Assembly (NCBI GenBank): GCA_015499995.1
Contig: JADNRV010000141.1
Location: forward strand, 62,001 to 126,000
Length of the DNA: 64,000 bases
From: Flammula alnicola
Lineage: Eukaryota; Basidiomycota; Agaricomycetes; Agaricales; Strophariaceae
Direction of reading: 5' to 3'
The first letter of the stretch is position 1. Each line of letters opens with the position of its first letter. The position numbers were made by a program, and so were the translations under genes. The notes beneath the pieces are model-generated. The model was not told the DNA's origin and did not search any database. It worked only from the letters and a program-made list of their open reading frames with translations. Positions 23,416 to 34,565 of this stretch are shown here, piece by piece.

Positions 23416-26400
23416 CTAATCATCGCCGAACATAATTTTCAAGTTTTGAATACTCTCTGGGTCGGCCTTGCCGCTTCCGCGAAAGGCTTCGTTGACAATG
23501 GCCATTTTCCGCTTTTGTATTTGCAAGATACGATTCTCGATAGTTTTAGCCACCTGGGTAGTGATTTAATATATCTAGGGAAACAGTAGAAAAAGGGCTC
23601 ACGATGAAATGTTTCACGTAAACTACCCTGTCTTGCCCTATCCTATGAACTCGGTCAATTGCTGCAAAATACCATGAGTAGTGTTATGGATGGTAGCCTG
23701 TCGAAATGATAGGCAGACCTTGATTCTCAGTTGCTGCATTCCACCAACAATCCATCTGTCGAACAATCTAAGAAAGGAGAATGACGAAGCGAATGTGTAC
23801 CTACCATAAACACATGGTTTGCAGTTGTCAACTGACGGGTTCAAGTCATTACAAACTGGGAGGGAATCAGATAAAAGAAGGGCTCACATTCAAGCCAACT
23901 CCTCCAGCTTTCAAGCTAACAACTAGAACCTTGGGTTTCCGAGAGGTAGACTTGAATTCATTGATCGCAGCACTTTTTTTCTTCACATCCATGGTCCCAT
24001 CAAACCGATATTGATCGAATTTCTCTCTTTCCAGAGCGACTTGAATCAAATCCAAAAAACTTGTGAATTGAGAAAACACGACTGCCCGAAAGCAGGGGTC
24101 TTGGTCTCTTAATTTCCCTAATATATATCATATCATAGTGTCAGTGTCGCACTGGATAGGAAGAATAAAAAGGCGCACGAAGGTTCTGAATCAAAGCCTC
24201 GAGCTTGGTCGAAGATTGGAAGTCGTTTCTGCGGAGTATGACGCCTGATCCGGAAGGTTGTGAGTCGGTTAGTGCTGCGTTTTCATCTTTTCGGATAATT
24301 TCCACCAGCTCTGTGCTCTAGATGGAAATCATGAGGTCCTACGCATTAAATCATGTATAGTGTAGTACGAACCTTGATGGGACCGTTAGAGCACGTTGGA
24401 CAACTAGGCACTTGTCCTCTGTCTTCACATATACCTATATGTGAGGTAATGCAGTCTTTGCAGCTAAAACACTCAGTGAGAGAAGTGCACCCCAAGAACA
24501 AGGGAGACATACAATTGATGCATGCATTTCGGCACAACCATTGGTATCTCCATTTCGTTGAAGCAAATAGGACAGTCGGCATTTGCGGCGCCGTTCAGAT
24601 TAGCCATGAATTCCTCAGCAAAGGTGCTCGGACCACCTTCAGCAGATTGTGCGCCATCGGCGAATCGCTTGATCAGGTCGTTGACGTCAACTCTTCCATC
24701 ACCCTCAGGCGACAAGGCTCGTGTGTCATCGTTAGTAAGAACTAAATTTGGATGGAGGACAGCTCGTCGCAGTCTGGCATAATTTAAGTGAACACAACAT
24801 TCAACAAAGCTGAAAGTTCTCTCACCTCATTAACATGGCTAAAATGTGGGTATAATTCTTGCTAACTAGTCCTTTAGCGTCTAATTGTTCAAAGTTTCGT
24901 TTTGCAGAAAGATAAATGGAATCATAAATCTTCCTTTCGAGAGGAGTAAACTCGAGTTCCTCCACCACGACCTGAGAAATAATAGGATCAGTTTCCAACA
25001 AGCATGTATTATCTGCATTCCAATTACCTCCTTGGGCGGTAGTTCCACAATTCTTTTGCCATCCTGATCTCTCATATTCTTTTCTCGCCTTAGAAGAATA
25101 CTTTCCAGAATGACCTGGACAATTTCGATGGCCTTTGGATCACGAGCCAGGAAAGGAAGGGTGATAAATCTGAGATTGAAGATTTGTACATGCGCAAAAG
25201 TGGAATCGAGGAAATGCACATACGACCGGAAGAAAGAAAATTCAGACCATGGCTTGAAGTCAAGAAATTTCCTGAGCGTAATCCAAATCAGGGGCAGAAC
25301 GAGGAAGTCATTTTTGGAAACGCACAATAATGAATAGAGGTCTTCAAGCCTGTTGACGATAGGGGTCCCTACAAAAGCGAAATTAGAGGCGAAGGCAAAG
25401 GGCCAAATTTCAAAATATAAGCACCAGTTACGGCCCATCTACGCTTGCAGACAGTGCATATACGGCTTTGGCTGTTTTACTTGTCCGTGATTTGCAGGCA
25501 TGAGCCTCGTCAAGAATCACTCGTAGCCAATTAACTATGATCTTGTTAACCCGCAGTAAGAAATTCCGATATAAATATAAACCCACTTTCGAAAATAGGC
25601 GAGTTCTGACTCTTCGCATGCTCAGACGCCAGGACACCATATGATGTGATGACGACCTTGATAGTTTTGTCGGTCTCTTCGTCTTCTTCAATCAAAGACT
25701 CTAGGTCTAGTCTATTTTGTCCATGCCAGACAAAGATATCGAAAGTGCCAATTTTGCTCGAACGTTGAAGCTCCTCTGACCATTGATTCAACAAAGAGGT
25801 TGGAGCAACTATCAACGTTGCCGATGGCGGTTTAGAGACTTGTGCCTTTCGTTGGTTAACAGCCCGGAAAGCGTTGTTCAACTTCAACTGCTTGGCCTTT
25901 GCTGGCACGCTGACACCCTCCTCCTCTGGTTCAGGAGCCGCTAGGCTAGTTTGTATAAGAGCCGACAGCATGATAGTCTTGCCCATGCCCACTGTGGAGA
26001 GGGGTAAAACATCAAATACGGTGAATGCGTGAAAGTTGACCCACTTTCTAAAGAAAGGAGAGAACGATAAGACATTCATGAGAAGGAATCAGGTTACAAT
26101 CAAGACGACAGAAAATTACCGTCTCTGGAATGGATACAGATCAATGACGGAGGACACCTTTCAATAAAGAGACTTACGCTAGGATACCACCCCTGCAGTT
26201 CCTTTCAGCTTTCGGGAAGGCCAAACTCAATTCGCCTGAATAAGGATTGAAATAGAAGAGCTTTTCATCTGCAGTGAGATCTATCATTGCGCCATCCATT
26301 ATTGGCTCTGAGGGAAAGGAGTATCTAGAGAGTCGTGAGGACAAAGTACAGGCGTCAAAGAGAGCCTTACTCCGACCACAGTGGGTGCATCGATGTTGCT

Positions 26401-28053
26401 TCGCGAGCATCCATAGTCCCAGTCTCAAGAGAGTGCATCCAGCTTGAATTAAGGAAATTAGAATTGATTGGCATGTTAAAAGGCATAAATGGCACGGACA
26501 ACAAGGCTTGCTTTTGGTATCCGCGCAAAGTGAGATTGAAAGATTCTGCGGGTTCCATGACACCCATATTGCGATCATTGTGCTGTGCCCTGTGCGTCTC
26601 CTTCAATATTCGCCAATAAATTTGTATTTTTAAAAAATGCGTACTTGCTATAAATCGCGTCGATGTCATTCTTTGAAAGATCTTCAGCATCTTCTACTTC
26701 AATTTCTTCACCGTCTCCGACTATCTCTTTAACTTTCTTGACAGGTCGTCCTGCCATTTTCTTGAGGGCTTCTTCTTGAATCTTAGCGTCTGATTTTTTG
26801 CTTTTGACATTAGCTCCTGCCTGAGGCTTCAAGCCGACTACTTCAAATAGTCTCAGAATCGCGTTCTTACGCTCTCGAAGCGAGCTTAATGTTCTTGGTT
26901 TAGCCACGAGAATGAAGGAAGAGTAAACCGATGTCTTCACCTTTCTTCCTGTGTCTCGAGGCCTTCATTGAACGCAAGATGAACAGCATCGTCACCTTGG
27001 TTGGAGGACTTGATTGGTCGGAATGCTGACGCGATGAGATATATATGTAGGGTCACAATGAGTCCTACACCAGTTGTAAGTCTTGCTGGGCAATCTGTCA
27101 TAACTGCTCGGATCTCGACCATATCTAAAATAAAAATAAAAATTGATACTGCCAAGGAAATAGAGCAAACAAACCTAGCTCAAGAAGTTTGGAGATCCAC
27201 CAAGAGGTATCTGTTGGTAGCCGACCGAATTCTTTAACGATAGTCAGAATATTTAACGAGATGATAGCAACCAGCACGCACCAAAGCCTTTCTTGTTGAC
27301 TAACCGCACGATGGTGTCCGTTTTCTTCTTCTTGTTAGCTTTAGTGGGTTGGGTTTTGAGCATTGTCGCAAGAGTGAGCTGCTTTTTTCCATCTGATTTC
27401 TTCTTGTCATTAGAGCCTTTCGTTGGTTTGGATTTGCTAGCCTCAGGAATTACATCCTCTTGTTCTCGCTTTATCAAGACAATCTCGTTTGGCTTGACAT
27501 AATCTTTACCGGAGACGTTACTCCAAGCATTAGGGACCACTATCTCACCGAGGTAAGTGGGTAGAAAGTCGGCAACTGGGTTATGAAGTGGTGTAGCCTG
27601 CGTGGGTGAAAGCCGACGTTTCTTTGACATTGGTGTTGGGGATTCGGATCTTTTCTTTGTAGGAGTAGAAGAACTCGGTAAAGTGTGACTATTTGAAGTA
27701 GGTTTGACCTTCGTTTCTTTTTGGGGAGCAATGGGTTTCTCAATGATTTCAATGTCAGAGTCGTCACCATCCTCTAAGACGGCTTGACGCTTCTTCGAAG
27801 GTGAGACTTCTATTGGGACAGACATCGCCACATCATCGTCATCGTCATCGAGAAACAGCTGGTGGTTGGAGGGAGACGACCGTGAAGAAGATGTTTGTGG
27901 AGTTTGCGGCAAACTGGGGCTTGACCTTGCACCTGTGTCCAGTGGTTCTACCACAGACATAACGACATCTTCCGGGTCGTCTTCATCATCTGAGCCGGCG
28001 AAAAAAAGACCCGGGGGAGGTCCATCTGGAATTGGTAGGCTAGCATCAGTCAT
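23416..28053 (-). CDS. RAD5: RAD5-type DNA repair ATPase/ubiquitin ligase (HIRAN-SNF2-RING)
   Basis: Promotes error-free bypass of damaged DNA by fork remodelling and PCNA polyubiquitination. In order: a disordered acidic N-terminus from [14 protein letters not shown]; a HIRAN domain ([19 protein letters not shown]); the first SNF2 lobe with Walker A ([13 protein letters not shown]), [12 protein letters not shown] and LDEAH; a C3HC4 RING ([29 protein letters not shown]) inserted between the lobes, which is the Rad5/HLTF hallmark; and the second lobe with [24 protein letters not shown] and IDRVHRIGQ. It ends KIMFGDD. On the order of 1,100 residues in more than a dozen exons. The Walker A region is assembled through a 5-nt microexon at 26120-26124. 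I chose the ATG at 28053 because the open frame upstream of it has no ATG. It starts 171 bp from CCT7, divergently. Confidence 0.95.
26120..26124 (-). other. 5-nt microexon of RAD5
   Basis: The exon ending at 26178 (GGILA) cannot join directly to the exon starting at 25991 (GMGKT) without losing frame. A 5-nt exon, AGACG on the coding strand, is flanked by an acceptor (ccattccag) and a donor (gtaatt). It restores the frame and supplies the conserved Asp: ILAD-VGMGKT. Flanking introns are 26125-26177 (53 nt) and 25992-26119 (128 nt). Inferred, not transcript-confirmed. Confidence 0.65.
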
Positions 28054-28224
28054 TGAGAGGATATACGGATGAGGGTGTTCAATGTGGACGCGTTTAGGTG
28101 GTTGAGTCAATTAGAACGCGTTCAATAACGCGTAATGACAAGCAAGGCCAAACAATGAGGAAATTGATGTCTGTGTTTCCTGCTTGAAATCATCTACCAC
28201 TTCAATCGTTGATCTCTACCCAAA
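28054..28224. promoter_or_regulatory. Shared divergent promoter of RAD5 and CCT7
   Basis: Only 171 bp separate the two start codons, which face away from each other, so both genes must be driven from this spacer or from overlapping upstream sequence. No specific factor site is claimed. Confidence 0.6.
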
Positions 28225-30174
28225 ATGCAGCGCGGATTACCTATGGTAGGGTTTTCTCTGATATGTTACTGATATTTCTGACCACCTTCTGCAGCAACCG
28301 ACTGTTGTCCTGCTGAAAGAAGGCACGGATACCTCACAAGGAAAGCCGCAATTACTTTCCAACATCTCAGCATGTCTTGCTATCTCGGAAACACTTGCTA
28401 CCACTCTTGGCCCACGAGGAATGGACAAGCTGATCGTGAACGAGCGAGGCGAAGCACAGATCACAAATGATGGCGCGACAATATTGAAGCTTTTGGACAT
28501 CGTGCACCCTGCTGCGCGCACTCTCGTCGATATTGCTAGAGCCCAGGATGCGGAAGTCGGAGATGGAACGACGACTGTTGTCCTTTTGGCTGCCCAATTC
28601 TTGAAGGAGGTTAGGAACTTTATTGAGGAAGGAGTTAGCCCCCATATCATCATGAAAGGTTTCAGACAGGCATGCCAATTGGTACGCGTCATTCCACTTG
28701 TTATGCCCCTTTTTCAAAATTCTCAAAGTTTAATAGGCTCTTGATCGAATTCAACAACTCCAAGTCACGGTTGATAAGTCGGATCCAGAGTAAGTTGATT
28801 CTTTCCAACGACTGACGCGATGCTCATCGATGATCTCTAGGCGATTCCGTTCACTGCTGTTAAAATGCGCGTCGACCTCCATGTCGTCGAAGCTGATTCA
28901 CTCAGAAAAACCTTTTTTCTCCAAAATGGTTGTCGATGCTATCGAATGCCTGGATCCAGACGATCTTGATGAATCGCTGATCGGAGTGAAGAAAATCGTG
29001 GGTGGTGGATTGCAGGATTCTATCCTCGTGAAAGGCGTTGCTTTCAAGAAAACCTTCACTTATGCCGGCGCAGAGCAACAGCCGAAACATTTCACCGACC
29101 CTCTTATCCTTTGCTTGAACGTTGAACTGGAGCTCAAGGCCGAGAAAGATAACGCAGAGGTCCGGGTGGATGCCGTGTCAGATTATCAGGCTATCGTGGA
29201 CGCCGAGTGGGAAATTATCTATCGCAAACTGGAAGCAATCGAAAAGACAGGCGCTAAAGTCGTCCTCAGCAAACTCCCATTGGCGATCTCGCGACTCAGT
29301 GGTTTGCTGACAGAGACATTTTCTGCGCAGGTCGGGTGGCTGCAGGTGATCTTCGACGTGTCGTGCAGGCTGTGGGTGGATCTGTGCAATCGACATGTTC
29401 CGATATCACTCGCGAACACTTGGGAACCTGTGGCCTGTTTGAAGAACGACAAATCGGAGGAGAAAGGTACAATGTTTTCGAAGACTGTCCTAAAGCGAAG
29501 ACTTGCACTTTACTTCTCCGCGGTGGCGCAGAACAATTCATCGAGGAAGTGGAAAGGAGTCTGCACGATGCTCTTATGGTCGTGAAGAGGGCCGTCAAGA
29601 ACGGAGATGTAGTTGCCGGTGGAGGCGCCATCGAGGTAATAATCAGAATCAGAATCTATGTCCTTCGACCTCATGATTTTTTTTTTCATGTAGATGGAGC
29701 TGTCTGCTCACATACGCAAGTATGCCTTGAGTATCCCGGGGAAATTGCAATTGATCATTGCTGCCTTCGCAAAGGCTCTGGAGATTATCCCCCGCCAGAT
29801 TTGCGATAACGCTGGACTAGACTCTACCGATATTCTGAACAAATTGCGCATGAAGCACGCTAGTGGAGAGAAATGGTTCGGCGTTGACGTCGATGGCGTT
29901 TCGGGCGTACGTGACAACATGGACGCGTTTGTCTGGGAGCCAAGCCTGGTAAAAATTAACGCTATCAGCAGCGCTACTGAAGCTGCCTGCTTGATTCTCA
30001 GTGTTGATGAGACGGTCCGAAACCCGCAAAGCGAAGCGGTAAGTCTTCATGTCCCGCCACTATCACGAGTAGGTGTTAATTTATTTGCATCAGCAAAATG
30101 CTGGACCAAGAGCACCGCCTGGAACCGCGCAACGTGCATTGAGAGGACGAGGACGAGGCATGGCTAGGCGATAA
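28225..30174 (+). CDS. CCT7: T-complex protein 1 subunit eta (CCT7), one-base frame break
   Basis: Subunit of the cytosolic TRiC/CCT chaperonin that folds actin, tubulin and other proteins with ATP. Exons: 28225-28245, 28295-28681, 28737-28789, 28841-29635, 29694-30038 and 30094-30174. Diagnostic segments: [18 protein letters not shown] at the N-terminus, [61 protein letters not shown] and the C-terminal [10 protein letters not shown]. In exon 4 the frame changes at the CCC run 29276-29278: one more C is needed to read [16 protein letters not shown], after which the protein is normal to the end. CCT7 is essential and normally single copy in fungi, so a real frameshift is unlikely and a missing base in the sequence is the simpler view. 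Length otherwise matches the family at about 555 residues. Confidence 0.95.
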
Positions 30175-32071
30175 AATGCATCACGGATTTACTATCTAAC
30201 GGCTCGTTACGATATGTGTATTTGTCCAAATGTCTTGGCGCAGGCATAGTAACCAGATTACATACTAAATAGGCAATCAATGGTCCTCTGCCATTGCGCC
30301 ATTGCCAGAGTCGTGAACGCAATGAAGTCTGATCTCTTCGCAATTTGTACGTTTGCACTTTCAAATTCCATGCTCAACATAATCAAAATGATAGTTTCTC
30401 CTTTCTTTTCGCTCTTGAGTACTGAGTGTTTTGGACGACCTTTTCTCCTATAATTAATTTTGGCCATCACCCTTATCAGCCACAAGTCGTCGCGTCAACG
30501 AGTTCACAATGAAAAGGGCACCCGACGCTGGCCACCGTATATATCTATCAATGAACAACTGGTACCTAACTGCCATTAATACTACCGAATTCGAATAGGA
30601 AGGTTCCGGCTATTTTTTAACCTTGAAGCGTACCAAAGTGGTACCGATGACCCGTACATTGCGGAGATACATATTCATTACTTTGACGATTTGGTGATGA
30701 AAATGGAGGGAAGAGAAAAATGGAGGAAGAGAAAATCAGTGATTTCTAATTCTTATTCATTGTTTTTTAAATTTATGGCTATGTACAGAAACACATACGA
30801 AAACTTTCGACTTGCGCTAAGTTATAAGCTGAGTTAATCGAGTATACTACTGCCATGGAATTCACTGCGCTCGACCTGGTAGTGGATTGCAACGCTATTT
30901 TAGATAGAATATTCTGCGACCTTCAAGAGTCACTAGTCACTAGTTGACGTTTAACGTTCAGCTAACATCTTTCCTTTCTCCTGCCTGACATTAATGTGGA
31001 GGCACAAAATTAAGCGCGCGCTTAACTTGTTCTCAGCATTTTTTCTTTTTGGAGCTTATGTTGCAGGTTGTGTCGAAATGTACCGAAGCCGCCATTCCAT
31101 CAGTTGTCATCGGAAATGATATGTTTCTCTCCAATGCTTCGAATTCTTCCGTCTTCGTTCAGCGGAGTTAATACTGCAATCAGTCCGCAGGTTTGGACCC
31201 CGCTACATGTCGCTCTCCACATCTTCGATACGGCTACCTCACGATCAATTTAATTCTCAGTTTTTACTTCCGTCACTGCTTTTCTACGTCCACCCCTATT
31301 CACCACAAAGCTCTGTGAACATCCAAGTCAGACTAAATTTGTCTTAACTCCATTGCGACTGTCACAATTCCTATAAAAAAATGGAACACGCAACACATCT
31401 CCATATGCTCCATAGATTTCTTCAAATTTCTGCCGCTACTCGTGATCAAGGGAGATGAGGAAAAAAGTAGAATTCTTGGGCGGCCACGGCCCGTTGCATA
31501 TATGAATAGGAATATGGTTAGATTCAGGTATTAATTTACTTACTTCGCACTTTAATATCTATAGCCGATTTTATTGTTATTTCTTGCAGTCCGTGATTTC
31601 GCATGCAGGTAGTTGGATTGTGCTAAAAGTGCCATGCCTTACTCTCCGACCTATTCGATATGTGCCTGGCTGCGCTGATCTTCGGCATGACGGCGATGCA
31701 AGAAATTAAGCGATACTCCATGTTAGTTGATGCGATATAACTTGTGTAAGTCGTGCTTTCAGGAGAAAACTTTTGAGATTGCGCTGTACCTTTTCCATGG
31801 GTTTATTCTTAGCACAATGATCGAGGTGATAGGTACTTACCCGATATGGTCACTGGAAAGACCCAATTTGGGGATGTTGCGTGCATCGCGTCATTGGGCC
31901 TTCTCCAAACGCAATGGACGAGAGTGGACGAGGGATGGTGCAATTTCCCGACATAGTATGTCGACACTCACATTTTATTTTTGGCCCCTGGGAGTAGAAG
32001 ATAAATACTCTGCGCGACTTCGAAATGGCTTCTCCAACCGTTAGGCCCTATCGCGAACTCGGTGTTACACC
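30175..32071. other. Intergenic, 1.9 kb, AT-rich
   Basis: No motif-bearing ORF or exon series. Contains small direct and inverted repeats such as the CACTAGT pair near 30932-30945. Precedes the MFS gene and probably includes its promoter. Confidence 0.5.
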
Positions 32072-34468
32072 ATGTCGACTTTACTTTTCGAACGCGACGA
32101 GAAAAGACGGTCGCCGACGGATAGTCTTGATGAAAAGCTTTCGGACCTCGACTCCTCCGTCATTGAAGACCTCCCGAAGCTTGGTGCACCCAGCACTCTG
32201 AAGGCAACCGAGGATTTCCACTGCCGTGGAAACGAGCCAAGCTCGACTTGGACGCCATCGCCACCCAGCCATCGGTTTTTGACGATCCGGTAACTCTCAA
32301 GGTGTATCGCCCCCCTCCTCAGTACGAGAATGTGCATCGTTTCGACCCATTGGCACGGTGGACATGGAGAGAAGAGAAGGTCGGTTCTTGAAATTTTGAG
32401 TATTGACTCGGACAGCCATCTAACAACTATTGTCGCCCGTTTTACAGAAAGTCGTCCGCAAGATCGATTTCCGAATTATGATATGGGCGTTTGTCATGTT
32501 CTTTTCTCTTGAACTGGATCGCAGCAATATTTCCCAAGCGAATGCCGATAACTTCCTGGGTGATCTCGGACTTACTACCAACGACTTCAATCTTGGCAAT
32601 ATCCTCTTTAAACTTTCATTCCTCTGCGCAGGTATGTATCTTTTCGTTTTATTCCAAGTTCAATACTCATCCTTATGAACGTTTTAGAATTGCCGTCGCA
32701 ATTGGTTTCGAAGAGAGTAGGACCGGACGTGTGGATACCCTGCCAGGCACGCAATAACCTCAACGTATACTTTAAATCAGTCTAATCCCTGCCATTTCAG
32801 ATGGTTCTGTGGAGCATAGTTGCGTTCTCACAATTTTGGCTGAGTGGAAAAGGGTCCTTCCTCGCTTGCAGGTATTTATTCATTCGTTCAAGTTGGAATA
32901 TTGCGGTGCTGACCATAGTCTTGCCTACTATCAGATGCCTGCTGGGCTTCCTCCAGGGAGGATTTATTCCTGATGTCGTTCTCTATCTTTCTTACTTCTA
33001 TACCAAAACTGAGCGTAAGTTCATAAAGCATCTATATTAGTGGATTGTGACTTACCGTGCCTTTGTAACAGTGCCCATAAGGTTGGCGTTTTTCTGGGTA
33101 TCCAATTACTCCTCCGATATCGTCAGCGCTTTCGTAGCCACCGGAATATTGCGCCTTCGCGGGGTTGACGGAAGGGCAGGGTGGCGATATCTCTTCCTCA
33201 TCGAAGGATGTTTCACCCTCCTCATCGGCCTCTTCTCCTTCCTGCTGATGCCCCCTAGTCCAACACAAACAAAGGAATGGTATAGGCCAAAGGGTTGGTT
33301 TACTGAACGGTACGTTTCCTACGCAGTCGTTCAATGGGTGTTTTTCTGATTGTGTGATCAGCGATGAGATTATCATGGTTAACAGGTTAGGCTCACCTGG
33401 TAATCTACGAAAATCGCAAGCACCTGCTGACGCTTATCATAAACAGAGTCCTACGGGACGATCCATCGAAATCTTCCATGCACAACCGCGAGGGCCTTAA
33501 TGTGAGGATGATCTGGGAGGCCCTTAAAGATTGGAGAATGTGGCCGATTTACGCTCTCGGACTGACCCACATGGGTAAGCCAATCACTTGCTCGTTGAAT
33601 CCAATGATATTAATCCCTATTGTTAGTGCCGGTCGGTCCTCCCCAGACCTACCTGACTCTTTCTCTGCGGAATCTTGGGTTTACCACGACGCAAACGAGT
33701 CTGCTGAGCATACCATCGCTCTTCTTGGGGATGTCGCTGCTCCTTGTAATGGCTTTTACCAGCGAGGCCATCAACAGCCGTGTTGGAGCAACCATTGTAC
33801 TCCAGTTCTGGGCCCTGCCACTCCTGATTGCACTGTATACCTTCAACCACCATACATCACAATGGGTGTACTTTGCAGTCGTTTCTCTGATCGCTGGATA
33901 CCCCTACGTCCATCCTATCCAAGTTGCCTGGGCTTCTAGAAATTCATATAGTGTCCGCACTAGGTACGTCTTTCCCATTAACGAAGGACCGGTTTTCGAA
34001 GAGGCTGACAAGGCGATAGAACTATCTCGGCAAGCGTTTATAACATGTTCGTCCAGATGGGATCCATCATCTCCGTGAGTATTATCAACTAAATGCCTAT
34101 AAATGAGACGTTGATTCTGAATATTTTATAGGCAAATATTTACCGCGCAGATGACAAACCTCTCTGTAAGTTAGCCCTTAAAGGTTTCTTCCAAACCGTG
34201 ACTGAACAACGGGATAGACAAACGAGGAAACAAAGACCTCATCGCCATCTGCTCTATGAACATCTGCATGTATATCGGGACATACTTCTTCTATCGCACA
34301 CTCAATGCTAGAAGAGACCGGAAATGGAGGGCCTTGTCGTCTCAGGTAGGGTTCCATCCGTCTGAAAATACGACTTTTAGTGACGATATTGTACAGGAAC
34401 AACAAGAATACCTCGAAACTACCAAGGACGATGGGAACCAGAGGCTGGATTTTAGGTTTGTATATTAA
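32072..34468 (+). CDS. MFS permease, anion:cation symporter (Dal5/allantoate-type) family
   Basis: Plasma-membrane transporter. Fungal members of this family import allantoate, pantothenate, nicotinate or similar organic anions; the substrate is not readable here. Hydrophobic helices follow the MFS order, with [29 protein letters not shown] at helix 1 (the DRSNI motif is typical), [10 protein letters not shown] in the loop 2-3 position, [19 protein letters not shown], a central loop, then [14 protein letters not shown] and [14 protein letters not shown]. The C-terminus is polar. Around ten introns of 50-70 nt. The start ATG at 32072 opens a polar N-terminus. The frame changes at the TTT run 32215-32217, where one more T is needed to enter [14 protein letters not shown]. 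The stop lies 97 bp from the stop of the converging glycosyltransferase-like gene. Confidence 0.86.
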
Positions 34469-34565
34469 AAAAATCTTAATATGGTCCGAAGTTGGTGGCA
34501 CATTAAGTGCAATGCCATGCTGGGAGTCAACAAAGGGATCTTCCATAATAATATTATGTATATTG

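Noticed and set aside
23832..23850. GGTTCAAGTC, resembling a tRNA B box
   Set aside because: Lies inside a RAD5 intron/exon region, the B box lacks the terminal CC, and no matching A box or cloverleaf could be found.
29270..29290. Programmed ribosomal frameshifting in CCT7 and the other genes
   Set aside because: No shared slippery site, and many unrelated genes would need it; missing bases in the assembly explain all sites with one cause.
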